Source of the DNA: Phoronis australis
Lineage: Eukaryota; Phoronida; Phoronidae
Direction of reading: 5' to 3'
DNA length: 64,000 bases
Assembly (NCBI GenBank): GCA_002633005.1
Contig: NMRA01000226.1
Coordinates: 165,780 to 229,779, forward strand
This document shows positions 1 to 11,316 of the stretch, one piece after another; position 1 is the stretch's first letter; the number at the start of each line of letters is the position of its first letter. Made by a program: the position numbers and the translations under genes. The notes beneath the pieces are model-generated. The model searched no databases. It saw only the letters and a program-made list of their open reading frames with translations, and was not told the DNA's origin.

Positions 1-1357
1 CGTCGAAAGTATGCTGCAGGATTTTGGAAAGGAAACGCTTTTGTACTCCTACATACAAAAAATACAAAAAACTCGATTCTTGGTCAATACCATTCCATCG
101 TGACACTTTATTTACGTGTATTCATTTACGTTATGTGGAAATTGAAATGTCCGTTATTTGGAAACCACGCAAAACATCGACGGATGTGTAGGCGTACGCC
201 TGTCTGAAGTAAGTGAAATAATCGCCATTTTTATTTCTTCTGGTACAGGTACGCCGGGTCTTTTCTGGAAAACTGATTTTGCTCCGTTTTAGTCCAATTT
301 CTAGAGTTTCTAGCTCCGTTGTGTTGGTGATATCTACAAATTAAGCAGTCAAACGTCAGGCAAGGCCCGTCGACTTTCAGCGTTCCTCAAAATACTGTGA
401 CTCACTTGGTAACGTGCTGGTTTCTGTGCTTTGTGGATCAGATGGACTTCCGGTTCGATCACTGAGCTGCATTTCTCCCTCAGCTTTGCCGGAATTGGAA
501 ACTGTATCCTGGACTGTATTTCTGTTGGAGGAGATTTACAATATTTTGTTGTATTTGATCGAATACCTCAGATTATCGCCAACGGGAGGGTGTCGGTTGG
601 TTATTGTTTAAGATAGGTATGTCCCCGCCACTTTTTGTTTAAATCACAAAAAGGTTGGTTTCCTGCATGAAAGATGTCACTGAATATTTTTTTAGAATTT
701 CAGAATAAACTTTTATTTCCGCTTATGGGACAAAATTCCCCGCGATATTGTGTCCTGTGCGCGTAACCCAATGATGTTATTGTTATTATTATTAGAATTG
801 TGTTACTGCTACTAATAATAGTAAAGACAACTATAATTGTAGTAGTTGTAGTAGTAATAATTATAATACTGGTGTTTGTTATCACAGAGCTTTTTTGAGA
901 TAATTAGTTCCTAGACAGTGCGCATTATAATCACAACGACAAGAAGGTCAGGCGCCATGGTGTCCGTGTGCACATAGTTTAATTAAAAGGTGTCCTTGAC
1001 GAAACTCTGCCGAATGTTTTGAAAGCGGTAGCTCGATCTCCAACGCTTGCAATCAAGTACACACCATGTCAGTTATCAAGGCGCCCAGATACCAGGTANC
1101 CCCCCCCCCCGTGTAAAACTTGGACAAGAAATCGTGATGATCGGAACGACTGCATAGGGGAGGCAAACAAATTGGTGAAGAGGAGCCAGAACCACGATTG
1201 GGAGGTTAGAAATGGAGTTATCAGTGGCTAAATATGGTGACAGACCCCAAGGGAAGTGGCGCAGTTGTGAGATCCCAGGTATTTTATATCTTAGGGCCTC
1301 AAGAAAAACGCTTAAGGCCTCCAAACAAATTCAACCTCTAGGTCATCGTGAACTTAC

Positions 1358-1638
1358 AGTGACGTATCGGTTACCCATTCTAAGGACCTCAGCATGTCTT
1401 CCCAATAGACGTCTAGCTCTTCACTTCTCTTCATAGCTGACTCAAAATACTCTCTATCACGTTCCCATTGTCTTGGAGACATATCTACTCCGTCACCGTT
1501 TTCTTTACTGGTCGGAACTGTAGCAACACTGTCCATATTTCCAACTTGTCCGCCTTCCTTTCTAGCAACTTGAGAGCAATAGAAATAATATGCTGCTAAC
1601 GTCACGGCATTGTCACGTTGTTCACGTTTCTCTTCCAT
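1358..1638 (-). CDS. Putative first coding exon, unknown protein (copy A)
   Basis: On the minus strand an ATG in an ideal ACCATGG context opens a 281-nt frame that ends in phase 2 at a CACT|GTAAGT splice donor. It would encode about 93 residues, hydrophilic and charged, ending in a block with SPRQWERDREYFESA and then DVYWEDMLRSLEW. That C-terminal block is retained, with mostly conservative changes, in the diverged copy at 55.5 kb, which argues that the frame was selected. I do not recognise the family and found no convincing next exon before the window edge. It could be the start of a host gene or of a transposon protein. Confidence 0.45.
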
Positions 1639-1993
1639 GGTAATTATCACAGTGACATATAAAAGTCGTGACAACCATTAACTCTGTGTGCCTCTTCATA
1701 GAGTTGATCTATCACACATCTATGCTGTCATGTCGAATATTTTCTGGCAGTGGCGGATTGACTAGGTTTCTCGGGAGTGCGCAATGGAAATTCTCAGGGA
1801 TCTTGGATTTGACTGAGTTCCCCGGTCGCTGGCAATATAAGCTTTCGCCAAAGTTTTTTGTGCCCGGTAGTTGCAAATTTTTATTAATAGAATTGCATTT
1901 CATCCCCTCAACTTCGTCCCTTCCGCCGAAAGCATTTTCGCTCAAAAGTATCGAGTTTTACAAAGTGTTTCGTGCGACTGTAAGGCGTGGCGG

Positions 1994-2081
1994 NNNNNNN
2001 NNNNNNNNNNNNNNNNNNNNNNNNNNNNNNNNNNNNNNNNNNNNNNNNNNNNNNNNNNNNNNNNNNNNNNNNNNNNNNNNN
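1994..2081. other. Assembly gap (88 N)
   Basis: A run of undetermined bases sits exactly between the two copies of the tandem repeat. Single N bases also occur at 1099, 41779, 55263 and 63276; three of these lie in or beside C or G runs. Confidence 0.98.
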
Positions 2082-2332
2082 CCCCGTGTAAAACTTGGAC
2101 AAGAAATCGTGATGATCGGAACGACTGCATAGGGGAGGCAAACAAATTGGTGAAGAGGAGCCAGAACCCCGATTGGGAGGTTAGAAATGGAGTTATCAGT
2201 GGCCAAATATGGTGACAGACCCCAAGGGAAGTGGCGCAGTTGTGAGATCCCAGGTATTTTATATCTTAGGGCCTCAAGAAAAAAGCTTAAGGCCTCCAAA
2301 CAAATTCAACCTCTTGGTCATCGTGAACTTAC

Positions 2333-2613
2333 AATGACGTATCGGTTACCCATTCTAAGGACCTCAGCATGTCTTCCCAATAGACGTCTAGCTCTTCACT
2401 TCTCTTCATAGCTGATTCAAAATACTCTCTATCACGTTCCCATTGTCTTGGAGACATATCTACTCCGTCACCGTTTTCTTTACTGGTTGGAACTGTAGCA
2501 ACACTGTCCATATTTCCAACTTGTCCGCCTTCCTTTCTAGCAACTTGAGAGCAACAGAAACAATATGCTGCTAACGTCACGGCATTGTCACGTTGTTCAC
2601 GTTTCTCTTCTAT
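2333..2613 (-). CDS. Putative first coding exon, unknown protein (copy B, start changed)
   Basis: This is the tandem copy of the exon at 1358-1638, open throughout and keeping the GTAAGT donor. The ATG used in copy A reads ATA here. An in-frame ATG three codons earlier could replace it, so the copy is not certainly dead. Two other differences turn Y to C in the early YYFYC segment. It lies in the near-identical tandem repeat, so copies A and B may be alleles of one exon. Confidence 0.35.
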
Positions 2614-3599
2614 GGTAATCATCACAGTGACATATAAAAGTCGTGACAACCATTAACTCTGTGTGCCTCTTCATAGAGTTGATCTATCACACATCTATGC
2701 TGTCATGTCGAATATTTTCTGGCACTGGCGGATTGACTAGGTTTCTCGGGAGTGCGCAATGGAAATTCTCAGGGATCTTGGATTTGACTGAGTTCCCCGG
2801 TCGCTGGCAATATAAGCTTTCGCCAAAGTTTTTTGTGCCCGGTAGTTGCAAATTTTTATTAATAGCATTGCATTTCATCCCCTCAACTTCGTCCCTTCCG
2901 CCGAAAGCATTTTCGCTCAAAAGTATCGAGTTTTACAAAGTGTTTCGTGCGACTGTAAGGCGTGGCGGCCGGGCCGGGCCCCTGGTTTGCTTGGGACACT
3001 GTATGCTACGACGCTGGAGAGGGACCCAGTATTATGAGATACATACATAAAAATGTTCACGGGAAATTCTCAAAAATGAGACTCAGAAGGAATGCACGAA
3101 TGTATTGAACATGTAAGTTTTTCCAAAAATGAATTTTCACTTCCGCTGACTGCTTGTTGACTTAGGAAAAAGATAATTGTTTATGTTCGTAGAAAGGTGC
3201 CATCGGATCAAATCAAGATGTATGCATTAGCTCACTTTTGCACTTCCTTGGCGTTTTCATGGGGATTCTAATAGCATTGTGCAATAAATTTTCGTTCTCT
3301 AAAACTTAAGTTGTTTGTCATTCTCGTGAATACAGAACACGTGACGATTCAGGCGTCTATTTCCACAGCAAGGTGGCATGTCATAACGATACAGTACTAG
3401 TAATCCCAGGAGCACAGGCTGCCGGGTCCACGGACAGTGTTTGAAATTCAACGAACACTATACTGGCCCGGCGGGACAGTTGGTCTGAAAATTTACTGGC
3501 CCGGGTGCCAAGTTAACTTCTAAAATTACTGTCTCGGCGGCAAATCCATTGGTCCCGGGACACCGTGCCAACGTGTATTTCGAAAGCTGTCCACGGAAA

Positions 3600-3700
3600 C
3601 TGAATTTGGACTTCCAGCGTCACTGAAGTTTGAGTACATTTTCGGGACACCCTGTATTTTGGTATCGACTAGTTGCTGTTTGGGATGATGAGAATTCTTA
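3600..3700. mobile_element. Possible DNA-transposon end (GGGACACCCTGTAT)
   Basis: The sequence TTTCGGGACACCCTGTATTT resembles the 'acagggtgtcccgaaa' termini common to several invertebrate DNA transposons. The same motif occurs in the right block at 56810-56823. Minus-strand reading frames across both share QGVPKMYS and PNSVSVDS. No second terminus or transposase was seen. Confidence 0.3.
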
Positions 3701-4010
3701 GTAAAATTGAGCAATTGACTTCAAACCTAGTCACTTCAGCTATCACAGCGTAGGGGTGTTTGCAACTGGATCATATGCAAGTTTACCAAATGTACCTATT
3801 GCTATATCCACGCAGAGAAAGCCTGAAATATGAAACTGATTGGAAATTCCGCGCTCCATGCGATATTTTAATATTGCCGCGATATTCACGTTTTCATTCG
3901 TTTGACATACAAGTGCGCATTTTTTACACGAAATGGAATCGTGAAATCATGTATCAAGTACAGTATGAGTGTGCATACGAGCTCGCATAATATTTTAGAC
4001 CTCCATAGAT

Positions 4011-5330
4011 TTTTGCATGAATACAGAAGCGTGATACACGCTACTTAATATAAAAATTTCAGCATACAGGTATCGGAAATTTTCGTCAACCTCAAAAAGT
4101 AACTATCACTTGGGTTGGTCCAATATGAGTTAGGCAGCAACCTTATTCTCAAATGATTGTACTGAGAAGGGAAATACTCAAATCAAAGTGAAATTCATTT
4201 TCCACAAATTTTGACCAGAGCTTTGTTTACACAAGAACACTCGAATCTTTTATCTTGCCACCTCTACCAACAGTCTATGGTTTGAAGAGTGAAACTTTGC
4301 AAAAGAACTTATGAAGCAATGGGGTAATTTAAATGAAACATACACGTAGGCTTCAAAATTAAAAGTTTGTTCAAAGACTTGTAGAAATAATTCTTCGCAC
4401 CCAACTCCTTGCAAAAGCCACACAAACCAAAGCTATATCTGTTTGACAGTGCCTTAACAGATGTGCCCATGCAGATCTTCCCGCCTCGTCTGATTTCAAA
4501 GCATATTGTAGACCAACTTGGAATTACGCGAAGACGGCAATTTTAATAACTTCAACCAACATTTGATTTACGTTAGAAATAATTTGACAAAAATGCAATG
4601 TGCCACATTCTCTATACATCGCTTCAGCGCCATAACTGAAGATTAGGAAAACCATTTGTCAAAACCTCTAGATATCTGCTAGTGGAAGATTAGCACATTT
4701 GTGCTGAAACTTTTTAATCATTAAAGCTGCTTTTTTGCTTGGGTAGTCAATGTCTCAGTAGCCTGTGAGCTCATAAGTTTGGGGGTAAAACACACACCGA
4801 GGTATTTTTAAAACGAGGGCACTGTAATATTTTTCGTACTGATTACGCAATGGCCCACCTCATCTGAAAATGACATTTTGTGTCTTTAAAGTTTAAACTC
4901 ATTCCCCTGTCACGGCAGTACTTAATTTGTAAAACATTTATTTGCCATGCGCTGGATTTTTATAACTGTTTCAGCACAGCCCACCATATCATCTGCATAC
5001 ATAAAGACACCGTGACTCAGCTCGGGAACATCTTCACTGATAAATATACCAACAATATTTTCTTTGGTAAGATAATTTAAAAAATCACCAACGTACAATA
5101 CAAATAGAAATTAGCGCGACACATTCGCCCTTGAAGTTTTCAATGATAAATAATATAGTCAGGCCGCCATCTGTTCTCAGAACATTGCCATGTTATGTAA
5201 ACTCCTTTTTTAAACCTTTACCATAGCAATTAAGTTACGTGGATTATTGATTGTCGCAATAAACGGAGAAATTAACAAAAAGAGCATAAAATCGTCCCGT
5301 TCTTATTGAAATCAAAACACTCAATCACTC
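4011..5330. other. Intergenic, nothing recognised
   Basis: AT-rich sequence without convincing reading frames, splice pairs or repeats. Short plus-strand frames at 3760-3990 and 4880-5080 look like chance. Confidence 0.5.
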
Positions 5331-5339
5331 GCATGGGCG

Positions 5340-5990
5340 ACGCTGGCCTCGTTCCAACCATGAATGCCAGAATGGAGTTAATCAGTCGTGTAATACATTG
5401 GCTATAGGGGTAAACCATCACAGCGTTCTGTCATTCAGTAATTCTTTTCCAGACGTGAGGGGTGTTGAACGTGCGATAACATTTAGCTAGCTCTTTTGTT
5501 AACTTCCCAGCTCAATCTTTTGTCCCGTATGATAACAAAGAAGGCCAATTATCTCCCGGGCTTCAAAGGAAACGTATGGTTGCACGCTATTACCGAACGT
5601 GTATGAACACAGTCAAACCCAGTGCGGCGTTGGTAATCCGTTTGGACAGAACAGGTTGTCTTTACGTCCGTCGTAGTAGGGCGATTTTGGTGATTCAAAA
5701 ACGGAACATGATCATCATTTGACGAGGAATTCAGAAATGCTATTTGATATGCTCAAATATGTTATAACTTAACTTTCATTTTTATCACCCCAGCCCAGTC
5801 AGGCTAGATACGATCTTATCGGAGATTAGAGCAATTATCGAACAAAAGAGCGCAGGCCCTCCAACCATAAATTCCAGAATGGAGTTAATCATTCGTGTAA
5901 GATATTGGCTAAGGGGGTAAACTTCCCAACTTGTTGTTGGGCTTTAAAATAGAACAAGTTGGGAGCAAGGGGAAAACGCCGTAATGGATT
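5340..5990. repeat. Dispersed ~510-bp repeat, copy 1, with duplicated end
   Basis: The body runs from 'ttttccagacgtgaggggt' through 'gatcttatcggagattagagc' to 'gttaatcattcgtgtaagatattggct'. The terminal module (CCAACCAT, then GGAGTTAATC, then TATTGGCT) occurs both before the body (about 5355-5405) and after it (about 5870-5912), as if two units had been joined head to tail. Further copies lie at about 27057-27560 and 28001-28490 inside the receptor gene. A hairpin follows the end. Confidence 0.65.
5924..5964. repeat. Inverted repeat, 12-bp perfect arms
   Basis: TCCCAACTTGTT and AACAAGTTGGGA flank a 17-nt loop immediately after the end of the dispersed repeat. A shorter CCCAAC/GTTGGG hairpin lies inside. 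The copy at 28 kb keeps the arms with mismatches at about 28427-28469. Confidence 0.7.
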
Positions 5991-6413
5991 TATTGTATTT
6001 ACATATACTCATGAAATAAAGTTTTAAAAAAGTACTGTGGGCCTAACCCCGTTTTTACCGGTGTACCCCGGCAGCGTGCGTGTGTATGCGCATTCTAGCT
6101 ATCACGGCCGGTGTACGCGGGACCCACTTATCGGGCGCGAGTGTCGAGGACAAAATTGGCCAACAGGATCACTGTTGGTGTGGGTCACATGACCATTTTC
6201 TTAGAAGGCTTGGGTAGATCGAGCAGTTTCGTGATGTAATGTGTCTTTTCTTGTTTTGTTGTATTTCTCAGCAGGTTCATGTGGAGAACTTCTCGCTTAC
6301 ACTGGTTACCGCTCTGAGTCCCTAAGCTCCAGACAACTTTTACTACCTCCGTATTCATCACGCCCTTTGACGGCTTTGTATTGATCTGAACTGAAGTGGA
6401 AAGGTAATCGCTA

Positions 6414-7495
6414 TGTAGTGAGACGTTATTTGACCTGTCTCACTGCTGCGCCAGCCTTTTGTATCGGCCGCAGAAGGGCTGCTGAATATTCATGTAGCGT
6501 CGGCTGTCTCCAAGACGAACAGCAGTAGTCTCGATGCCAACAGAGGGCGCGCGTGGCTAAAGACCAGCGCAGCAGTTAGGCAATGACCATCGCCTCTGTT
6601 GGCCCGAAGCAGAGGCGATGTAGAGGCTATAGGCGCTCTGTACGCCGGAAGCTTTTCGGCGAATTATGCCTCGCACCGACTAAACCATCAAAGTCACGTT
6701 GTTACCTTTTGCGCATAGAGGAACACCTTAGGAGGTTGTCGGTGTGATTAATTCCTTCCAACTCGAACAAATACTCCCGTTATGAAACTTTTTCTTCGAG
6801 CAGTCCCTATTTCAGTGAACTCACCATTTTTATACTGCGCACGCTCCAATTCATGACCTCAATCTTTAAATAGGCCAAAGGTGAGCCATTGCGGTCTTGT
6901 CAGTCAAATGTTCGTTTCCAAAATGCCACCACTTATACTTGTCTTTAATTGGCGTTACTTGAAACTGATTGTATTTCAATGAATCATTGTTTGTATTTGA
7001 TAAAAATAAATGCTGTTGATATGACATTTAATAGTCTTTGTGCACATATTTGACATTTTAATGTTTAACAACACGGCAAATGCACGGCTGGTTCCCGGCA
7101 GCACGTACGCGAAGGGCGGGAACTTCAGCTTTCAAAGTTCGCCGGTAGGTCCGCAACTTCTGACCTTCGGCCTGGTTAAAAAAATGAAAAAGTTGATTTC
7201 ACGATTTTGGGAACTGAAATAGGGACTGCTCGAAGAAAAAGTTTCATAACGGGAGTATTTGTTCGAGTTGGAAGGAATTAAACACATCGACAACCTCCTA
7301 AGGTGTTCCTCTATGCGCAAAAGGTATTTGTAACAACGTGACTTTGATGGTTTAGTCGGTGCGAGGCATAATTCGCCGAAAAGCTTCCGGCGTACAGAGC
7401 GCCTATAGCCTCTACATCGCCTCTGCTTCGGGCCAACAGAGGCGATGGTCATTGCCTACGCAGCAGTGAGACAAGTCAAATAACGTCTCACTACA
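6414..7495. mobile_element. Fold-back (long TIR) element with nested MITE
   Basis: The ends are TGTAGTGAGACGTTATTTGAC and its reverse complement. The right arm (7213-7495) is almost perfectly complementary to 6414-6816 once an insertion of about 125 nt in the left arm (about 6450-6574) is set aside. The central non-repeated part is 6817-7212 and shows no transposase. The nested piece starts CTGCGCCAGCC and ends CCAGCGCAGC, and recurs at 11.3 kb. Near identity of the arms suggests recent activity or gene conversion. No clear target-site duplication is visible. The superfamily cannot be named from this. Confidence 0.75.
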
Positions 7496-7499
7496 CTCT

Positions 7500-7940
7500 C
7501 CTCCGTTTTATTTGATTAGAGCCGAAACGTAACGGAGTACTCTTATTTTTGATTTGTAAGACGAGGCTTCCTATACTGGTCGTTGTTGCACAACAATTAA
7601 AGTTTAGAAATAGCCGTTACCATCTGTGCGCTGCTACAATGCAGTGCGACGTATAATTGTTAACGGTCACCAAATGCTACTGTACGTATATTTCCGCGCT
7701 ATCTGATCTGGTCATTATGCTGGCCAACACCACCACCCTCACTAATTTGAAAAGAATGCATGGTTGAGGTATGTCTCGCGTTGGTTGACGTAGTAAGCCG
7801 GGCTTCATAGCGGAACATTTTTTTTCTATGCGAATAGCAGGCTGTTTACCAGGCACCGCCGTAATAACTCTAGCGTTCTCCCTAGTAACCGCTGCGGCGC
7901 ACCGAGTCAAGTCGCATATCGCCGTGACAGTGCATTAACT
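7500..7940. other. Intergenic, nothing recognised
   Basis: No supported gene. A 77-codon minus-strand frame at 7677-7910 has no recognisable motif. Confidence 0.4.
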
Positions 7941-8257
7941 TTTACGCGTGGATAGAGTCACGGCATGCGATACGCCACAAGTGGAAGCGCGTTGACAACT
8001 TAATGCGGCTCAAACGAGTAGCCACCAATTTAGAAGCGCTTGCAGATGAATCACTGTGCAGCAGAACGCCAGCGCACAATCGACCAAGCCCACAGAGGCA
8101 AAACTTAATTGACGCTGCCATATACGTGGTACAAACCATGGGAATCGAACAAATGATTCGTCCTGATCCGAACCCCAACGAAATCTCTCGCGTCCCCTAC
8201 CAAATATGGTATGGCACATAGCCGGACCGCTCACACAAGCGAGAGGAAATCACAGCT

Positions 8258-9239
8258 CTAAAGCACGTGACAGCTAGCAATGCGTGGGGTGTCGGGTTCA
8301 CCGTCATGACAACATGTGTCCGAATCCCGGCATGGCGGGGAGGTGTCTGTTGGCTGCATGGAAACCTGCAATGCTCCAGCCTTGCGAAACGTTGGTGCCA
8401 TCTCAGTAAACACAGTCACAGAATTGACCGTGACATCAGCCGATAAGAGTGCCAAAGTGTGTGTAGACAATGTAACCGGGACGACCTGAGAAACGTCCGC
8501 CATCTAGCAATCATTAACCGTGGCTTTGTTACAGGTCACTGGACATGGCACATCACACGCTGTCATTTTTAACGACGGCAGCGGAGTGGCTGATGAGTCC
8601 CAAACGCCTAAAAGTTCTAGAATTTCACCGACTGTCTCACTCAACGCAAGAAACGGGTCTTGCTCAACAAGGACGTCAGCTTTTATGTCCGCCATAGGGC
8701 TGCCGTTGCATGGTGCCACCCCAGATTGCCGATTTCTCATCATTTCTCTGTCAGCCTCCACCGTCGCTACCGGTGAAGGTATACTAACAGCCATAATCGA
8801 CAAGTGTTCTGCGTTCATAGGAGAAGACGCCATGGCAATGGCGATTTCACCACCCTCAGTTATTTGTTTATTCTTGACCTCCTCAGCTAATGGAACGTCA
8901 CTGACAGATGAGGCGGATACGGTTGTTGGAACGTCATCAACATTTAATGTCCATCACTTGACCACTAACAGGGTCAAGCATTCCGCCAACTTCCGAGGTT
9001 TGTTTATCGAACACATGTTTAGGTGCCAGTGCTGTATCAATACGCTTTCCACCTGGTTCAAGCGGAAATCGTAGCAATTCCACCAACTCGGCGATTGTGC
9101 TCCCCAAGGCATCAAACGGGTCCACCTCAGTGGAGACATCAACAATGACGTCCACCGGTGGATCGCTGGTGGTCCCCCTCGTTGCGTGCTCGACGGGTGC
9201 TGCAGCGCCCTCGCTATTTTCAGCGAACAGCTGGCACAA
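8258..9239 (-). pseudogene. Retroelement-like linker region, frame-broken
   Basis: Minus-strand frames at 9239-8937, 8833-8504 and 8503-8258 follow one another between stops and shifts. Two of them contain a related motif (VDPFDALGSTIAELVELL and QDPFLALSETVGEILELL), suggesting a duplicated segment of a single original protein. They lie downstream of the CCHC knuckle on the same strand, so they probably belong to the same element. No polymerase domain was found and the function of this region is unknown. Confidence 0.4.
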
Positions 9240-9363
9240 ACTTTCTAGCGTATTGTCCTCGTCACTGGGCCGAAGACGGGCCGGCTTACGCTACTGGTGG
9301 ACGATGTTGGGGGAACGCTGCTGATTTGCGATCTGGGCGGGCTTGAATTCCCATGGACCGGGG

Positions 9364-9585
9364 TTAAGCCCGAGACTCCAGTCCACTTTCATTTTCCGAG
9401 TGCTCGTCAAAAGTCACAGAGCGGGCACCCAAATTATTAAGCATGGGGCAATCCCGTTTAATATGGCCCCTGCGCCCACAAGAAAAACATGCGCCACTAG
9501 AGGGCGACCTGGTAGAAATGGTGGAAGCTGATGACCCTAGCCTTACCCCACAACAGGCACCATTCCCCAGTGAGGTGTCAGGCAA
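9364..9585 (-). pseudogene. Retroelement gag fragment with CCHC zinc knuckle
   Basis: The 73-codon minus-strand frame contains a perfect CX2CX4HX4C knuckle (CFSCGRRGHIKRDC, residues 33-46), the nucleic-acid-binding motif of retroelement nucleocapsids. It is followed by acidic and serine-rich sequence. The start is arbitrary because the upstream part is interrupted. The neighbouring protease lies on the opposite strand, so the original gag-pol order has been broken by inversion or by joining of two elements. Confidence 0.6.
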
Positions 9586-9594
9586 CGTCGTTTC

Positions 9595-9900
9595 CGGATT
9601 CCTGGCTATGGTTGACGTTGTGGTAGGGGGTACTCATTTCTAGCTGTCGTTGATTGTGGAGCCCAAAAAACGATTATTTCGGACTCTGTGTATAAAAAGC
9701 TATGTCCTAAGCCTGAAATTGTTCAACACATTACCATCCATGCCACTGGACGTGACATGTCTATGCCCGGGTTCGTTTTGGCGAAAACCGAACTCAGAAG
9801 TTGGGTAATGTGGTATTTGAATACGACATGCTGTTAGGCTTGGATTTCTTGCGTAAGCATGGCCTAACCGCAGATTTCAAGGCTGGAACATCGACCATGA
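9595..9900 (+). pseudogene. Retropepsin-like aspartic protease fragment, frameshifted
   Basis: The plus strand reads MVDVVVGG, then after a shift in a G run FLAVVDCGAQKTIIS, where DCGA stands in the place of the catalytic D[ST]GA. After about 50 more residues and another shift comes the LLGLDFLRKHG segment typical of the C-terminal half of retropepsins. Cys replaces Ser/Thr after the catalytic Asp. Two frameshifts make this a relic. No reverse transcriptase follows downstream on this strand. Confidence 0.6.
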
Positions 9901-9905
9901 AGCGC

Positions 9906-10196
9906 TCAAGAAGGTGCGAGGTGGTGGCGTGGCCCCCAGAGTCCCCGTGGGAATGCATCCGCACGAGTCGGGCAAGGTGTATGTCTCACAAATTGGCTGA
10001 TTAACGCGTCGCACTCCGGCTCCGCAACGGGGTATGGTGGCGCATTGCTAGGTTGTTGGAATGGTGGTGTGCCACGTGACTGATGGCAATTAGGAGCCTC
10101 ACCACGTGACCCTGGAAGGGTGACCAACTGTCTTGCCTGGCTCTTTGGCATGATCGTACACAAATCCGAGAAGGACACGGTCACGCTGTCGTCCAT
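9906..10196 (-). pseudogene. Possible gag N-terminus, unknown
   Basis: A 96-codon minus-strand frame begins with ATG shortly after a TATATAA sequence (about 10199-10205). It is rich in Pro, Gln and Ser and has no named domain. It sits on the same strand as the CCHC fragment, with the plus-strand protease piece wedged between. I infer that it belongs to the same retroelement; it could also be chance. Confidence 0.3.
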
Positions 10197-10204
10197 GTTT
10201 ATAT

Positions 10205-11310
10205 AATGGACGGAAACTAGTAATCAATAGCTACCCGCAATGACAGATCTAGACAGACACTTGAAAATTTTATTAATGAAGGCACGTTCACTTAAGGCGA
10301 GGCATTGATAGACAACTTTTGGAATGTCCTGCTCCATCAGGACACGGTGCAGGGTGTTGTCCCTACTATAAACACTGATAACCAAGCCTAGGAAACACGC
10401 TGAGGACCAGCGCACGTGGAAAAAATGCAAAGTCCTTACGACACGGCACGTCAGAATGGACGTGCACAACAAAATGACAAAAGTAAGACGAACTGCTAGA
10501 GAAATGATTATATGTACTGGAAAAAACTAAGGGACGCTTTTTAATGAAGCGTCAAAGGCCTTGTCGTGAAACAGTTAGGTGGCAAGTCTGTGCAAAACGA
10601 CAGATGGCTCATGTTTGTGCTAACCCGATCCAGCGAATATTTATCTTGTTTTTGTGGCATAATAAAAAGTTCAGAGAAAACTTAAGCAACTAATGTTAAA
10701 TGCCAAAAGGGAAGGAACAAGTGTTTGCTAGGCACTTGTACCCTCCGAAAATCGGTTGTCGAAACTTGAAAAAACAATGAAACCAGAAAACTCCGAATTA
10801 CCGAAAAACAACAGATGTTCGCTACGCATCCGCTGCCGCTAAAATCTTTCAAAGAACCTGCTACTCAACTCAGATCCCAAAAACAAAAAACAATCTACAA
10901 TTTCTAAAAATCCTGCCCTAAGGCACACATGCAACGTCCGGATCTATGCTTTTCCGCGACTTACGGCTCCCCGCCTGCAGAACGAAAAGCTCACCGTGAG
11001 CAACCGCTGGGTGTGTCCCCGAAATTCAGAAAGATAGAGCCTAGAGTAACAAATTTTTCGGTTTCCTCCCCGGGTTCCGCCAAAAATTGCCACTCGCGAC
11101 TAATCGAAAAAACTAAAGTAATCCACGTGAAGGTCTGAACTGTCTCCACCTAGTCCCACCAGGTACGGAAGGGCAATTAAGCTAGTTCGCTAAATAGCAA
11201 CTACGCCAATGTAGTGAATTCCAAAGTGTCTTACCTTGTAATAACACTATAGGTGCTCCTAAATCAAGTCTCAGTCAGTAGTTCAGTTGTCGGTATTCGT
11301 AAAGCCCCGG
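10205..11310. other. Intergenic, nothing recognised
   Basis: No supported gene, RNA or repeat. Minor frames at 10224-10472 (minus) and 10929-11138 (plus) have no motifs. Confidence 0.4.
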
Positions 11311-11316
11311 TCCAGT

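Larger units (their letters stand above)
1111..2970. repeat. Tandem duplication, ~975-bp period, two near-identical copies
   Basis: The 883 bases at 1111-1993 recur at 2086-2968 with only a handful of substitutions. The two copies are separated by an 88-base run of N. Each copy carries the same minus-strand exon. Such near identity beside a gap may be a real recent duplication, or two alleles laid end to end by the assembler. Confidence 0.8.
1..4010. repeat. Left copy of a ~4-kb flanking duplication block
   Basis: The segment is matched in the same orientation by 52757-57100. Matching stretches include the opening (CGATTCTTGGTCAATACC against CGATTCTTGGTTAATGCC), an ATT/TTA-rich stretch near 780-870, the minus-strand coding exon, and the CCCTGTATTTT end near 3650. 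Divergence is clear but moderate. The window edge cuts the block, so its true left end is unknown. It probably arose by segmental duplication rather than as one transposon, because several unlike parts keep the same order. Confidence 0.7.

Noticed and set aside
700-885. Low-complexity Ile/Thr-rich minus-strand frame
   Set aside because: Produced by an ATT/TTA simple-sequence stretch; the matching stretch in the right block has shifted composition.
7132-7452. 106-codon minus-strand frame
   Set aside because: Falls in the arm and loop of the fold-back element; openness follows from the inverted repeat, and no motif is present.
8520-9074. 184-codon plus-strand open frame
   Set aside because: It lies opposite to the minus-strand retroelement frames and has no domain; treated as their shadow.
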